From Glacieibacterium sp038210595 (GTDB taxonomy: Bacteria; Pseudomonadota; Alphaproteobacteria; Sphingomonadales; Sphingomonadaceae): 64,000 bases of DNA. Positions 44,753-53,390 of the stretch are shown here, piece by piece (within the stretch, counting starts at the first letter, position 1; each line of letters starts with the position of its first letter). Position numbers and translations under genes: made by a program. The DNA lies in the NCBI GenBank assembly GCA_038210595.1, contig JBBQWN010000008.1, positions 1-64,000 on the forward strand. The letters run 5' to 3'. Below the pieces are notes generated by a model. That model made no database searches, was not told the DNA's origin, and was given only the letters and a program-made list of their open reading frames with translations.

Positions 44753-44776
44753 TCGCGCGGGCCGAGACCAGGGCAG

Positions 44777-44804
44777 ACGCCCGAGGCTGGAAAGCCCCGG
44801 GCGT
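44777..44804 (+). terminator. Stem-loop terminator after the autotransporter
   Basis: ACGCCCG (44777-44783) pairs with CGGGCGT (44798-44804). An inner GGCT/AGCC stem with a GGAA tetraloop continues it after one mismatch. It lies 25 bases past the stop. Only a short T-rich tail follows, so it may stabilise the transcript as well as end it. Confidence 0.6.
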
Positions 44805-44841
44805 TCGCTTATGGGTGGCGTATGACGGGAAGACCTGACCG

Positions 44842-45822
44842 GTGATAACGCGGCGAACCGCCCTCCTGACGGCGGCCGCGCTGACCGCCACGCCGGCCCG
44901 CAGCGCGACCGGGCCGCAGCTGCCGGGCGTCCACATCCGGCCGGACCGCGAGACGATGGTCGCGGTGCCCGGCGGACGCGCCTATGTCCGGATCGACGGC
45001 GATCTCGCCGGCCCGCGCGTGCCCGTTGTCTTCGTCCACGGCGGCCCGGGCAGTACGCATTATTATTTCCTCAACGCCACCGCGATGGCCGGCGAACGCG
45101 CGGTGATCCTCTACGACCAGCTCGACAGCGGCCGCTCGGACACGCCGGGCGACCCGGCCAACTGGCACGTCGGCCGCTTCGTCGACGAGCTCGAGGCCAT
45201 CCGCGTCGCCCTTGGGGTGCCGCGCTGGCATGTCGTCGACCAAAGCTGGGGCGGCACGATCGCGCTCGAATACGGGGCCCGGCGTCCGCCCGCCCTGGCC
45301 AGTCTGGTCCTCCAGTCGCCGCTGGTCGACACCGCGGCGTGGCTTAGCGACGCCCGGCGGCTGAAGGCGACGATGCCGGCGGCGATCCGGCGGCTGCTCG
45401 ATGTCTGCGATACGCCCGGCGCGGCACCCGCGGCCGCCTGCGAGGCGGCAACCGCGGCGTTCTACCGCCGCTATGTCCAGCTGACCGACCCGCCGCCGGC
45501 CATCGCCGCCTATCGCGCCGCGCTGCCGCGACAGTTCAGCGCGGACATCTACAACGCGATGTGGGGACGCGCCGAATTCACCGCGACCGGCACCTTGCGC
45601 GACTATGACGGCCGGCCGCTGCTGCACCGTCTCGACGGCGGCCGCACCCTGTTCCTGTCCGGCGAGCATGACGAGGCGCGTCCTGCAACCGTGCGCGGCT
45701 TTGCGCGCACGGCTGGTGCAAGCTTTGCGGTCATTCCCGATGCGGCGCACGTCGCGATGGGCGACAACCCCGCGGGCTATCTCGCCATCCTGCGGCCGTG
45801 GCTGGCGCGGCACGACACCTGA
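44842..45822 (+). CDS. Exported alpha/beta hydrolase, proline iminopeptidase-like
   Basis: The 326-residue protein has a twin-arginine signal (ITRRTALLTAAALTATPARS) and an alpha/beta hydrolase fold. The oxyanion loop HGGPG is at 66-70, the nucleophile Ser135 in VDQSWGGT, an acid in SGEHDEARP and the catalytic His in DAAHVAMGD. This fits proline iminopeptidases and related S33 enzymes. The nucleophile elbow normally reads G-x-S-x-G; here the first Gly is Asp133. GTG 44842 is required to include the Tat arginines. The threonine aldolase gene starts 38 bases downstream and may be co-transcribed. Confidence 0.84.
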   Translation: MITRRTALLTAAALTATPARSATGPQLPGVHIRPDRETMVAVPGGRAYVRIDGDLAGPRVPVVFVHGGPGSTHYYFLNATAMAGERAVILYDQLDSGRSDTPGDPANWHVGRFVDELEAIRVALGVPRWHVVDQSWGGTIALEYGARRPPALASLVLQSPLVDTAAWLSDARRLKATMPAAIRRLLDVCDTPGAAPAAACEAATAAFYRRYVQLTDPPPAIAAYRAALPRQFSADIYNAMWGRAEFTATGTLRDYDGRPLLHRLDGGRTLFLSGEHDEARPATVRGFARTAGASFAVIPDAAHVAMGDNPAGYLAILRPWLARHDT

Positions 45823-45860
45823 GCCTTGCAGCGGCAACGTCCAGCCCCTAGCCCGTCGCC

Positions 45861-46877
45861 ATGAACTTCCTCTCCGACAATGCCGCCGCGGCGTGCGACG
45901 AAGTCCTGGCCGCGGTCGTCGCGGCTAACCCCGCGGCGGCGCGCGCCTATGACGGCGACGCGCTGAGCGCGCGGCTCGACACCGTGTTCGGCGACTTCTT
46001 CGGCCACGAGTGCACGGTGTTCGCGGTGTCGACTGGCACCGCCGCGAACGCGCTGGCGCTCGCCGCGATGACGCCGCAATGGGGCGCGGTGGTGTGCCAT
46101 GCCGAGGCGCACATCCACGTCGACGAGTGCGGCGCGCCGGAGTTCTTCACCGGCGGCGCGAAGCTGCTGCTGGCCGCCGGCGCGCACGGCAAATTGACGC
46201 CGGCCGGCCTCGACACCGGGCTGGCAGGCCACCGCGGCGACGTCCATCAGGTGCAGCCGCGAGTGTTGTCGCTGACCCAGACGACCGAGTGCGGCACGGT
46301 GTATTCGCCCGCCGAGCTGGCGGCGCTCGGCGACTATGCGCGGGCGCGGGGCTGGCGGCTGCACATCGACGGGGCGCGCTTCGCCAATGCGCTCGTGCAC
46401 CTCGGCTGCCATCCCGGCGACATCAGCTGGCGGGCGGGCGCGGCGGCGCTCAGCTTCGGCATGATCAAGAATGGCGGCCTGTCGGCAGAGGCCATCGTGA
46501 TGTTCGACGAGACACTCGCCGCCGACCTGCGCTTTCGCCGCAAGCGCGCCGGGCAGATGCCGAGCAAGGGGCGGTTCAACGCGGCCCAGCTGCTGGCGAT
46601 GATCGAGAGCGGGGCCTGGCAGCGCAACGCCGCCGCCGCCAATGCCGGGGCGCAGCGGCTCGCCGCGGCGGCGGGCCGCCGGCTGCTCCACCCGGTCGAG
46701 GCGAACGAGCTGTTCCTGGCGCTCGGCCCCGACAGCGCCGCCATGCGGGCGCAGGGCTTCGACTTCTACGATTGGGGCGATGCGGGCTCGGGCGACGCGC
46801 GCTTCGTGGTCGCCTGGGACACGCCCGCGGCGCATGTCGACGCGCTGGCGGCGGCGCTTGCCACGCTGCCGGCTTGA
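45861..46877 (+). CDS. Low-specificity L-threonine aldolase (beta-eliminating lyase family)
   Basis: A PLP enzyme splitting threonine into glycine and acetaldehyde. The 338-residue protein starts MNFLSDNAAAACDEVL, shows STGTAANALALAAM for cofactor binding, HIDGARFANALVHLG with the Asp that contacts the pyridine, and the Schiff-base Lys203 in FGMIKNGG. Many relatives read NDxxxG at the start; here SDNAAAACDEV is a normal variant. The stop overlaps the TTG start of the transporter gene, so the two are coupled. Confidence 0.9.
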   Translation: MNFLSDNAAAACDEVLAAVVAANPAAARAYDGDALSARLDTVFGDFFGHECTVFAVSTGTAANALALAAMTPQWGAVVCHAEAHIHVDECGAPEFFTGGAKLLLAAGAHGKLTPAGLDTGLAGHRGDVHQVQPRVLSLTQTTECGTVYSPAELAALGDYARARGWRLHIDGARFANALVHLGCHPGDISWRAGAAALSFGMIKNGGLSAEAIVMFDETLAADLRFRRKRAGQMPSKGRFNAAQLLAMIESGAWQRNAAAANAGAQRLAAAAGRRLLHPVEANELFLALGPDSAAMRAQGFDFYDWGDAGSGDARFVVAWDTPAAHVDALAAALATLPA

Positions 46878-47794
46878 ACGCACCGCATCCGACCCTCGTT
46901 GCGGCGCCGCAGCGGCGTCGCGTCCGCCCGGCGACCGTCGCGCAGTTCATCACCCTTTCGCTGATCTGGGGATCGACGTGGCTGGTCATCAAGGGTCAGC
47001 TCGGCACGGTGCCGGTGGCGTGGTCGGTCAGCTACCGGTTTCTCGGCGCGGGCGCGGCGATGCTGCTGTTGTGCGTCGTGCTGCGCCGGCGGCTGTGGCT
47101 GCCGCCGGCCGGGCACGCCATCGCGCTGCTGGTCGCCGCGGCCCAGTTCGCGCTCAACTTCAACCTTGTCTACGAGGCGGAGCGCTACGTCACGTCGGGG
47201 CTGGTGGCGCTGATCTTCGCGCTGATCGTCGTGCCCAACACGCTGTTGTCGCGGATCTTCCTGGGCCAGCGTATCGCGCCGCTGTTCGTCGTCGGCGGGG
47301 CGCTGGGGATCACCGGCGTCGCACTGCTGGTCGGCCGCGATCTCGACCTGCGCGGACCGGCGGTGGCGACCGGCTTCGCGCTGGCCGCCGTTGCGGTGCT
47401 GTGCGCCAGTGTCGGCAACGTCCTGCAGGCGACCCGCGTGGCACGCGCGCAGCCGCTGGAGCCGCTGCTGGCGGTGACGATGCTGTATGGCGGGTTGATG
47501 GCCGGCGGCTGGGCGTGGCTGTCGGCCGGGCCGCCGGTGTTCGAACCGCGCCTGAGCTACGCGGGTGGCCTCGCCTATCTGGCGGTGGCGGCGTCGGCGC
47601 TGGCGTTCCGGCTGTATTATGCGCTGATCCGCGAGATCGGCCCGGCGCGCGCCGGCTATGTCAACGTCATCGTGCCGGTGGTGGCGATCAGCCTGTCGAC
47701 GCTGTTCGAAGGGTTCGTCTGGACCGGCACCGCCGCGCTGGGTGCGGCACTGGCGCTGGCCGGGCTGGTGATCGCGCTGCGCAGTCGGGCCTAG
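46874..47794 (+). CDS. EamA-family (DMT superfamily) transporter
   Basis: A 306-residue membrane protein with ten predicted helices in two EamA repeats. The first opens with LIWGSTWLVIKGQLGTVPV and the second with LAYLAVAASALAFRLYYALI. These proteins export amino acids or other metabolites. Translation from TTG 46874, inside the aldolase stop TGA, is the only start I see before the first helix. The coupling to threonine aldolase suggests an amino acid as cargo, which is inference. Confidence 0.87.
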   Translation: MNAPHPTLVAAPQRRRVRPATVAQFITLSLIWGSTWLVIKGQLGTVPVAWSVSYRFLGAGAAMLLLCVVLRRRLWLPPAGHAIALLVAAAQFALNFNLVYEAERYVTSGLVALIFALIVVPNTLLSRIFLGQRIAPLFVVGGALGITGVALLVGRDLDLRGPAVATGFALAAVAVLCASVGNVLQATRVARAQPLEPLLAVTMLYGGLMAGGWAWLSAGPPVFEPRLSYAGGLAYLAVAASALAFRLYYALIREIGPARAGYVNVIVPVVAISLSTLFEGFVWTGTAALGAALALAGLVIALRSRA

Positions 47795-47828
47795 CGCCAC
47801 GGCACGGCCGGGTATAGGCGGGGCCACA

Positions 47829-48545
47829 ATGGCCCTGGCGATCGATCCACCGCTGTCGCGCCGCCGGGCTGCCGCCTTCGTCGTCGTGGTTGCCGTGCAC
47901 CTGCTGCTCGGCCTGCTGCTGTATCTGGTGGCACCGCGGTTCCTGGCGCCGGTGCCGGAGCGTCCGCCGATCCTGGTCACGCTGCTGCCCTCGCCGGAGC
48001 CGCGGCCTTCGCCGACCCAGCGTTTCCGCGCCGCGCCGGCGGCGGCGAAAAAGGCCCCGCGTCCGCCCGCGGCGAGCCGCAAGCCGCCGGCCGCCTTCAA
48101 GCTGCCGATCATCATCGTCAGCAAGGCCGATCTTGCCGCCGGCGACATTTCGAAGATCCCGAGCCTAAGCGTCGAGAGCGCGGCCGCCCCGGCAGGCGAT
48201 GGCCAGCCCGGCGACACGGAATTCGCCGAGGGCGGGGCTCCGGGTGGCGAGCGGCTGTACGATGTAGAATGGTATCGCAGACCCACGCATCCGGAACTCA
48301 GCGGTTATTTGCCACGCGGCGCACCCCCGGGGGCGGTCGCGGTAATTGCCTGCAAAATCATCGAAACATACCGTGTGGAGGATTGCCAAGAACTCGGCGA
48401 GGCACCGCTTGGATCGGGTGTATCACGGGCGATGCGCCAGGCGGCATGGCAGTTCCGGGTGCGGCCGCCACGACGCGGGGGCAAAGAGTTATACGGTGTC
48501 TGGGTCAAAATCGTGATCGAGTTCAATCAGCGCGGCGACGGTTGA
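47829..48545 (+). CDS. TonB-like energy transducer protein
   Basis: A 238-residue protein with the layout of TonB: a short cytosolic start, one membrane helix (about 14-36), a Pro/Lys/Ala-rich periplasmic linker (about 48-90) and a C-terminal domain. The end (AMRQAAWQFRVRPPRRGG then YGVWVKIVIEF) follows the TonB pattern of W/F-R-x-P and a final W-V-x-I strand. Two Cys residues (ACKII and VEDCQ) could form a disulfide. No ExbB or ExbD is adjacent. It could serve one TonB receptor or be a relative with another role. Confidence 0.7.
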   Translation: MALAIDPPLSRRRAAAFVVVVAVHLLLGLLLYLVAPRFLAPVPERPPILVTLLPSPEPRPSPTQRFRAAPAAAKKAPRPPAASRKPPAAFKLPIIIVSKADLAAGDISKIPSLSVESAAAPAGDGQPGDTEFAEGGAPGGERLYDVEWYRRPTHPELSGYLPRGAPPGAVAVIACKIIETYRVEDCQELGEAPLGSGVSRAMRQAAWQFRVRPPRRGGKELYGVWVKIVIEFNQRGDG

Positions 48546-48554
48546 CTACTCCGC

Positions 48555-48881
48555 CTACCACGATTGCTCGCGCTGGCTCACCGTCCATCGCCCGTCGAAA
48601 AACTGCAACCGGGCGGTATATCGATGCGGACCGGCGACCCCCCCGGCTTCGTATACAAGAGTCAGGCGGCAACCTTGCGCCTCTGCGGACACGAAGCGCG
48701 CGCTTGGCAGCCTCGGTTCTATTACATCGCTCCAGTTGAACGCCGTCCCGCGCTCGGCGAGGCGAGTGCCCAACGCGGCAAGCGCTGCACCCGGCAGGTC
48801 GCGCTTGAAGGCCAGCTTGGCCGGCGTATCCGGGAACGGACACGCGATTGCCGAACCGATCGTGGCGGCGAGAAGCAGCAT
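48555..48881 (-). CDS. Small exported protein of unknown function
   Basis: A 108-residue protein with a short signal peptide (MLLLAATIGSAIA, cut before CPFPDT). The mature part includes FNWSDVIEPRLPSARFVSAE, YEAGGVAGPHRYTARLQFF and a closing DGRWTVSQRE. I do not recognise the family. The first mature residue is Cys, but the residues before it are not a good lipobox. ATG 48881 has AGAAGGG upstream. It faces the TonB-like gene and lies next to the molybdenum hydroxylase gene. Confidence 0.65.
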   Translation of the reverse strand: MLLLAATIGSAIACPFPDTPAKLAFKRDLPGAALAALGTRLAERGTAFNWSDVIEPRLPSARFVSAEAQGCRLTLVYEAGGVAGPHRYTARLQFFDGRWTVSQREQSW

Positions 48882-48892
48882 CCCTTCTGGCG

Positions 48893-51163
48893 CTATTCCG
48901 CCGCCAGCGGCAGCGCCTGGTCGCGGCAGATGCGCCACAGCTTCTCCGGGGTCGCCGGCATCTCGACCTGGACGCCGCCGAGCGCATCGATGATCGCGTT
49001 CATCACCGACGGCATCGCACCGATCGTCCCGGCCTCGCCGCAGCCCTTGACCCCCAGCGGGTTGGTCGGGCTGGGGGTCGGCAGCGTGTCGAAGCCGATG
49101 GCCGGCGGCATGTCGTCGGCGCGCGGCACGCCATAGTCCATGAAGCTGCCGGTCTGCAGCTGCGCATCGGCGTCGTAGACGACATCCTCCAGGATCACCT
49201 GGCCCAAGCCCTGCGCGACGCCGCCATGGATCTGGCCTTCGACCAGCATCGGGTTCACCAGCGTGCCGAAATCGTCGACCAGGCTGTAGCGCGCGATGCT
49301 GACCTTGCCGGTGTCGGGGTTAAGCTCGACCTCGGCGATGTGGCAGCCGTTAGGGAAGGTCGGCGCGGGTGCGGCGGGCTTGTAGCAGGCGCGGCCGTCG
49401 AGCCCGCCCGGGTGCTTGCCCGCCAGCTCGGCGAGGCTCAGCGTGCGGTTGGTGCCGCGGTTGCGGAACACGCCCGCCTCATACTCCACCGGGCTGCCGA
49501 GATCGGCTTCAGCGAGCGCGATGCCGCGCGCGATCATCTCGTCGGCGGCGAGCTGCGAGGCCGCCCCGCCCCACGCCATGCTGCGCGAGCCACCGGTGCC
49601 GTTGCCCTGCTCCAGCCGGTCGGTGTCGCCCTGGACGATGCGGACCTGCTCGCTGTCGATGCCGAGCCGTTCGGCGACGACCTGAGCATAGGCAGTCTCG
49701 TGGCCCTGGCCGTTCGACTGGGTGCCGACCGCGACCTCGACGATGCCGTCGGCAGCGACCCGCAGATCGGCGAACTCCTCGGTCGAGCCGCCGCCGGCGA
49801 TCTCGACATAATAGGCCATGCCGCGGCCATAACGCTTGCCGCGCGCGGCGGCGGCGGCGCGGCGGGCGGGGAAGCCGTTCCAGTCGGCCTGGGCCTGCGC
49901 CTTGGCCAGCACGGCGGGGAAATCGCCGATGTCGAAGGTCAGGCCGATGCCGTTGTCGTGCGGCAGCTCGGCGGGTGTCAGCAGGTTGCGGCGGCGGATC
50001 TCGTCGACGGGCAAGCCCAGCTCGTGCGCCGCCGCTTCGATCAGCCGCTCCATGATATAGGCGGATTCGGGTCGCCCGGCGCCGCGATAGGCATCGACCG
50101 GCGCGGTGTTGGTGACGACCCCGTGGACGAGGTTGTGGATCGCCGGGATGCGGTAGACGCCGCCCATGATGCGGCCGCCGGCAAAGGTCTGGATCGCCGG
50201 CCCGAACTGCGACTGATAGGCGCCGAGGTCGCTCCACGTCTCGACCTGCAGGGCGGTGATGCGGCCGTCGGCGTCGAAGCCCAGCGCCGCGTCGCTGACC
50301 ATGGCGCGGCCGTGAGTGTCGGACTGGAAGGCGTCGCTGCGGTCGCCGGTCCACTTGACCGGGCGGCCGAGGTCGCGGGCCGCATGCAGCACGAGAATAT
50401 ATTCCGGGTACAGGAATGCCTTCATGCCAAAGCCGCCGCCGACGTCGCCGGTGACGATACGGACCTGTTCGGGCGGCACTGCCAAGATGCCCGCCACCAT
50501 GCCGCGGGCCGACGCGACCCCCTGGCCGCCGAACTCTAGCGTGAAGTGCCCGTCGGCGAAATGCCCGACCGCGGCGCGGACCTCCATCGAGGTCGGCGCG
50601 ACGCGGTTCTGGACGACGCGCAGGCGCGTGACGTGCGCGGCGGCGGCGATGCCCGCGGCGGTCTTCGCGGCGTCGCCGACTGCCCAGTCGAACAGGCTGT
50701 TCGATGCGGCCGCGTCCCAGATCTTGGGCGCGTCCGGGGCGATCGCGGCGGCAATGCTGGCGACGGCGGGCAGCTCGTCGTAATCGACCTCGACCGCCTC
50801 GGCACCCAGCCGCGCCGCCTCGCGGGTTTCGGCCACGACGAACGCGACGCCGTCGCCGACGAAGCGGACCGTGTCGCCGGTCAGCATGTGGCGCGGCGTC
50901 GTCACCGCGCCCGACAGCGGCACCAGGCACGGCACGACGCCCAGCGGCGCGACATCGGCATGGGTGTAGACCGCGACGACGCCCGGCACGGCCCGCGCCG
51001 CCGTGGCATCGATGCGCGCGATCCGGGCGTGGCCGTAAGGCGAGCGCAGCGTCGCGGCGAACAACATGCCGTCGGCCTGCAGATCGTCGGTGAAGCGGCC
51101 CTGGCCGGTCAGCAACCGGTGATCCTCGACGCGCTTGACCGATTGGCCGACCCCGAACTTCAT
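48893..51163 (-). CDS. Molybdenum hydroxylase large subunit (xanthine dehydrogenase/CoxL-like)
   Basis: The 756-residue protein is the molybdopterin-cytosine-dinucleotide subunit of the xanthine oxidase family. It has GQSVKRVEDHRLLTGQGRF, DVGGGFGMKAFLYPEY, the AYRGAGRPE active-site loop and the catalytic Glu710 in KGCGEAGTIG. The AYRGAGR loop is that of aldehyde or form II CO dehydrogenase-like enzymes, not of true form I CoxL. The iron-sulfur and FAD subunits usually beside it are missing here. It starts inside the stop of the NAD-binding protein (ATGA). Confidence 0.93.
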   Translation of the reverse strand: MKFGVGQSVKRVEDHRLLTGQGRFTDDLQADGMLFAATLRSPYGHARIARIDATAARAVPGVVAVYTHADVAPLGVVPCLVPLSGAVTTPRHMLTGDTVRFVGDGVAFVVAETREAARLGAEAVEVDYDELPAVASIAAAIAPDAPKIWDAAASNSLFDWAVGDAAKTAAGIAAAAHVTRLRVVQNRVAPTSMEVRAAVGHFADGHFTLEFGGQGVASARGMVAGILAVPPEQVRIVTGDVGGGFGMKAFLYPEYILVLHAARDLGRPVKWTGDRSDAFQSDTHGRAMVSDAALGFDADGRITALQVETWSDLGAYQSQFGPAIQTFAGGRIMGGVYRIPAIHNLVHGVVTNTAPVDAYRGAGRPESAYIMERLIEAAAHELGLPVDEIRRRNLLTPAELPHDNGIGLTFDIGDFPAVLAKAQAQADWNGFPARRAAAAARGKRYGRGMAYYVEIAGGGSTEEFADLRVAADGIVEVAVGTQSNGQGHETAYAQVVAERLGIDSEQVRIVQGDTDRLEQGNGTGGSRSMAWGGAASQLAADEMIARGIALAEADLGSPVEYEAGVFRNRGTNRTLSLAELAGKHPGGLDGRACYKPAAPAPTFPNGCHIAEVELNPDTGKVSIARYSLVDDFGTLVNPMLVEGQIHGGVAQGLGQVILEDVVYDADAQLQTGSFMDYGVPRADDMPPAIGFDTLPTPSPTNPLGVKGCGEAGTIGAMPSVMNAIIDALGGVQVEMPATPEKLWRICRDQALPLAAE

Positions 51164-51939
51164 GCCTTGTCCTCCGCCAGGCAGGCACGCAGGCCCGCTC
51201 GATAATCTGGATAGCGCAGTCGCAGCCCGAGGTCGCGGGTCATCTTGGTCGCGGCGATGCGGCGGCGCTCGGTGTAAAAGCCCTGCGCCATGGCGCTCAA
51301 CGCCGCGACCGGGACGACGGCGGGGTAGGGCGCCCCGAGCAGGTCGCAGGCGTATTCGGTCACGGCGTTGCCGCTCGCGGGTTCGCTGTCGGCGAGGTTC
51401 CACACACCGGGCGCCCGCGCCAGGCCGGCGACAACGGCCGCGACGATGTCGTCGACATGGATGCGGCTGAACACCTGGCCCGGCGCATCGACGCGGTTCG
51501 CCGTTCCCGCCCGTACCCGGTCGAGGGCGGAGCGGCCGGGGCCATAGATTCCGGGCAGGCGGAAGACGCGCGCCCCGATCGCCTGCCAGCGCAAATCCGC
51601 CTCGGCGCGGGCATTGCGGCGGCCGCTACCGATGGCGGCGCTCTCATCGACCCAGGCGCCGCCGGTGTCGCCGTAGACGCCGGTCGAGGACAGATAGCCG
51701 AGCCATGCGCCGCTGGCTCCCAGCGCATCACCGTGGAGGTCGAGCACCGGGTCGGTCCCGTCCGCGGGCGGCACGCTCGACAGGATATGGGTCGCCGCGG
51801 CGATTTCCTGCGCCACGCGCGGATCATCGAGCGGCAGCGTCGCGCGGCTGGTCCCGGTAACCTGCCACCCCTCGCCGCGCAGCCGGGCGGCAAGACGCGA
51901 CGCGGTATAGCCGAGGCCGAAGATCAGGAGGCGGGGCAT
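51160..51939 (-). CDS. NAD(P)-binding SDR-like protein, YeeZ type
   Basis: A 259-residue extended short-chain dehydrogenase relative. The dinucleotide motif is LLIFGLGYTASRLAARL at the N terminus, and the segment LSSTGVYGDTGGAWVDESA is characteristic of YeeZ-like epimerase relatives. The canonical YxxxK is not in its usual form, so catalysis is uncertain. ATG 51939 begins the fold; GGAG lies upstream. Its stop overlaps the molybdenum hydroxylase start. Confidence 0.83.
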   Translation of the reverse strand: MPRLLIFGLGYTASRLAARLRGEGWQVTGTSRATLPLDDPRVAQEIAAATHILSSVPPADGTDPVLDLHGDALGASGAWLGYLSSTGVYGDTGGAWVDESAAIGSGRRNARAEADLRWQAIGARVFRLPGIYGPGRSALDRVRAGTANRVDAPGQVFSRIHVDDIVAAVVAGLARAPGVWNLADSEPASGNAVTEYACDLLGAPYPAVVPVAALSAMAQGFYTERRRIAATKMTRDLGLRLRYPDYRAGLRACLAEDKA

Positions 51940-52039
51940 TGGCGCGAGCTTAAGGGCGAAGCGCGTCGCGGCAAAGCCGCGCCGTCGGACGGCACCGGGC
52001 ACGACGGCTGCCCGGGCCGCCGGCCGGCTTTGCGCGAGT

Positions 52040-52088
52040 CCGGGCGCTGCTCGGCGAACGCGAAGGGCGTTCGCGTCGCTGCGCCCGG
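52040..52088. other. Extended two-part inverted repeat in intergenic DNA
   Basis: CCGGGCGC (52040-52047) pairs with GCGCCCGG (52081-52088), and inside it GCGAACGC (52054-52061) pairs with GCGTTCGC (52067-52074) around a five-base loop. A six-base internal bulge separates the stems on each side. It lies just after the stop of the M48 protease gene, so it may end or protect that transcript. Confidence 0.6.
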
Positions 52089-52095
52089 CCGCGCT

Positions 52096-53298
52096 TCAGC
52101 GCACCCCCGCCTCCCCCAGATGCTCCGCCTTCCACTGCATCGCCATGTGGATGCGGGAATAGCCCGAGGGATGGTCGTAGAACACGGCTTCCTCGAACGG
52201 CGTCGGCTCGAGCTTGCGATAGGCGCCGAGGCGCAGGGCGGAGCGGGCGAAGCCGTCGGGCGCGCGCGCCGCGTTCAGCCCGAAGATGTCGGCCTGGCGC
52301 TCGTGGTAGCGGGTCATCGAATTGGTTACCGGGGTCAGCACGAAGAAGAACAATGTGAACACGATCGACCACACCGGGAACGCGGCCGGGTCGCCGATGC
52401 CGGTTACCCCCCAGCCGGGGTTGCGGCGGATCAGCGCCGGCACCGCGTTGGCGATGACGATGAAGCCGATCGTGATCAGCACGGTGAAGCCGACGATCAG
52501 CGACACGATATGTTGGAGCACATAATGGCCGAGTTCGTGGCCCATTACCGACAGCACGCCGGCGTCGTCCTTGGTCGCCAGCAGATTGTCGTTGAGCGCG
52601 ACTCGGGTCGTCGAGCCGAGGCCGGCGACGTTGGCGGAGACGCGCTTGGTCTGCCGCGACTGGTCGACGACCAGGACATTGTCGGCGGGCACGCCGTTGG
52701 CGCGGGCCATGCGCAGGATGTCGGCCTGCAGCGGTGAGGCGGCCATCGGCTTGTAGGTGTTGAACAGCGGCTCGATCAGCACCGGCGCGACCGCGATGAA
52801 GAACGCCATGACGGCGGCGGTGCCGGCCGCGCCATAGGCCCACCAGCGGGTCGGCGAACGCCTGACGCCGACGAACAGCAGGGCGATGACCAGCGCACCG
52901 ACGATTATGCCGATCGCGCCGCTCTTGGCGTCGTCGCCGAGCCACGCTCCGAAGCTCTGGTTGGACATGCCGTACTGATGCTCGCGCGCGAAGTCGGTGT
53001 AGAATGTCCAGGGCAGCGTCAGCAGCGTCTCGGCGGTGAGGAAGACCAGCAGGAACAGCGCGGTCGCCAGGAACTTGCGGCCGCCGGTGACGCGATGCGC
53101 CCAGGCCGACAGCCGCGCCGCCCAGCCCATGCGCAGGAACAGGTAGGGGACGATCAGCGCGACCACCGCGCTCCACAGGATCAGCCAGTAGCCGCCCTCG
53201 AAATAGGCGTCGGACCGCGCCCGCGCGGCGCCGTTGAAGGTGGCGAGATAGGCCCGCGTCGCGGCATCGACGTCGAAGGCGGTGGCAAGCACGGACAT
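52096..53298 (-). CDS. M48-family membrane metalloprotease (Ste24/CAAX protease-like)
   Basis: A zinc protease with several membrane helices, related to Ste24 and HtpX. The 400-residue protein has HELGH at 254-258 (MGHELGHYVLQH), and a further Glu in YHERQADIFGL as third ligand. The N terminus (EGGYWLILWSAVVALIVPYL) and the LPWTFYTDFAREHQYGMSNQ segment fit the Ste24 branch. It should cleave membrane or damaged proteins at the inner membrane. ATG 53298 gives the normal length. The pepN gene starts 93 bases away, divergently. Confidence 0.93.
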   Translation of the reverse strand: MSVLATAFDVDAATRAYLATFNGAARARSDAYFEGGYWLILWSAVVALIVPYLFLRMGWAARLSAWAHRVTGGRKFLATALFLLVFLTAETLLTLPWTFYTDFAREHQYGMSNQSFGAWLGDDAKSGAIGIIVGALVIALLFVGVRRSPTRWWAYGAAGTAAVMAFFIAVAPVLIEPLFNTYKPMAASPLQADILRMARANGVPADNVLVVDQSRQTKRVSANVAGLGSTTRVALNDNLLATKDDAGVLSVMGHELGHYVLQHIVSLIVGFTVLITIGFIVIANAVPALIRRNPGWGVTGIGDPAAFPVWSIVFTLFFFVLTPVTNSMTRYHERQADIFGLNAARAPDGFARSALRLGAYRKLEPTPFEEAVFYDHPSGYSRIHMAMQWKAEHLGEAGVR

Positions 53299-53390
53299 GA
53301 CTGGTTCCCCCGGTGTGTATGGCCTGTGTAACACGGCCGGCGCGGGTTGCAATCCTTGCTCGCCGCCGCGCTGCCGCTTAAGCCCTGCGG

